Positions 63,246-64,000 of a stretch of 64,000 nt of DNA are shown here, one piece after another. Below the pieces are notes generated by a model, which ran no database searches, was not told the origin of the DNA, and worked only from the letters and a program-made list of their open reading frames with translations. Every line of letters begins with the position of its first letter. Position 1 is the stretch's first letter. The stretch is taken from NCBI GenBank assembly GCA_020205615.1, contig CM035171.1, positions 4,322,267 to 4,386,266 of the forward strand, read 5' to 3'. Source of the stretch: Panax quinquefolius. Lineage: Eukaryota; Streptophyta; Magnoliopsida; Apiales; Araliaceae. Made by a program: the position numbers and the translations under genes.

Positions 63246-64000
63246 TAAAATCCTATTTTCAACTTTGTTACTTCACATAACATATTTAACTCATATGTTC
63301 GTAACTAAACTATTTTCATGAAAAATACCAAATCAGTCCCAAAAATATTTCTTTTCTGGGATTTAGCATCATATAGTCCCATAATGAAAATATATTTTTC
63401 TCGGAATTTTTAAAATTCATTTACTATTTTTCAAAAATCAATTTCTAATTAATTCCTTAAGAAATTAGCTACCTCAAGTTTAACTTCAAAAATTCCCAAA
63501 TCTTGGCAGGACCTTACACATGTTAATGTGAGCCTCCAGTTTAAATTTCATGGTCATCGGAGTTATAGAACTCCAGTTATAGCATTTTTCGTCAAAAAAA
63601 CCTAAATATTGAAATGGTCATAACTTGTTCATTTTAAGTCAGAATGAGCTCATTTTTGGACACGGTGTTCTTTATACCATATACTTTTATGTCCCAAAAG
63701 GCCTGAATTTTTCTCACTAATTAAGTGGCCGAAACAGCCCTTACAAAAACGTGGCAGCAGCTTTTTGGACATTTTGAAGTTTTGACTCCTTTGCTAAAAT
63801 CAGTCCACACGAAAATCTACAACACCTTTTTCATTGATTCCACTTGGATTAGTTAGGTAACTCATTGATCTAACTCTAGGACTTAACCACACTCAAAAAT
63901 TCAAATATAATAGGAGATTTAGTCAATTGAATTTCATGTTACGTTTTTCACCAAAATCTGGTTTTTAACTCCTTGTGATTTTTAAGAAACTTTCATGTTT
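63246..64000. repeat. inverted copy of the repeat at 14180-14940, cut by the window end
   Basis: Reverse complement matches include AATCCTATTTTCAACTTT, CCAAATCTTGGCAGGACCTT, CATAACTTGTTCATTTTA, GGCCGAAACAGCC and TGATTTTTAAGAAACTTTCA. The two copies are about 85-90 percent alike by eye. The element family is unknown and its ends are not seen. Confidence 0.7.

Overview
This is nuclear DNA from a flowering plant, most likely a eudicot. The evidence is introns with GT..AG borders, plant-type Ty3/gypsy LTR retrotransposons, a Mutator-like transposon, MITEs, and two plant genes with plant-specific features (a PTS2-bearing peroxisomal citrate synthase and a ZIP metal transporter). I cannot name the species. 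There is no sign of bacterial operons, organelle genes, tRNA, rRNA or CRISPR.

Layout. (1) 1-9877: a decayed Tat-lineage Ty3/gypsy element on the minus strand (gag, protease, RT, two RNase H domains, integrase), with a 100-bp tandem array behind pol and a broken antisense ORF beyond it. (2) 9878-20712: a broken Tekay/Del-like LTR (two pieces, 9878-10253 and 18853-20712) interrupted by an LTR element of the same family (10254-18852). That element's pol is mostly replaced by an unrelated insertion and a 57-bp minisatellite. (3) 20713-27150: sparse AT-rich DNA with a Stowaway-type MITE, a damaged GRF-zinc-finger gene, a perfect 82-bp inverted repeat and several short palindromes. (4) 27150-52781: a four-level nest. 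A Mutator-like element (FAR1-type transposase remnant plus an intact-looking Ulp1-like protease ORF) is split by a minus-strand solo LTR of 2.43 kb. That LTR is split by a Tekay element (33091-51776), whose gag is split by a second Tekay element (36876-45594) with a clean 5-bp target duplication, CTACA. (5) 52990-59156: a 13-exon peroxisomal citrate synthase gene on the plus strand. (6) 60063-62310: a 3-exon ZIP zinc/iron transporter gene on the minus strand with a one-base frameshift. A decayed partial copy of its last exon and a MITE lie just downstream. (7) 62757-64000: a probable Helitron terminus and an inverted copy of the repeat seen at 14.2-14.9 kb.

The two cellular genes are convergent. 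The transposon nest ends only about 0.2 kb upstream of the citrate synthase start codon.

Three cautions for users. First, the retrotransposon copies differ from one another mainly where an ancestral CAG/CTG can be inferred. This pattern fits long-read basecalling errors at CHG-methylated cytosines, so many frameshifts in the transposon ORFs may not be real. Second, the citrate synthase intron-1 acceptor lacks an in-frame AG. Third, the ZIP frameshift lies in a five-base homopolymer. All calls come from reading the sequence; no database search was run.
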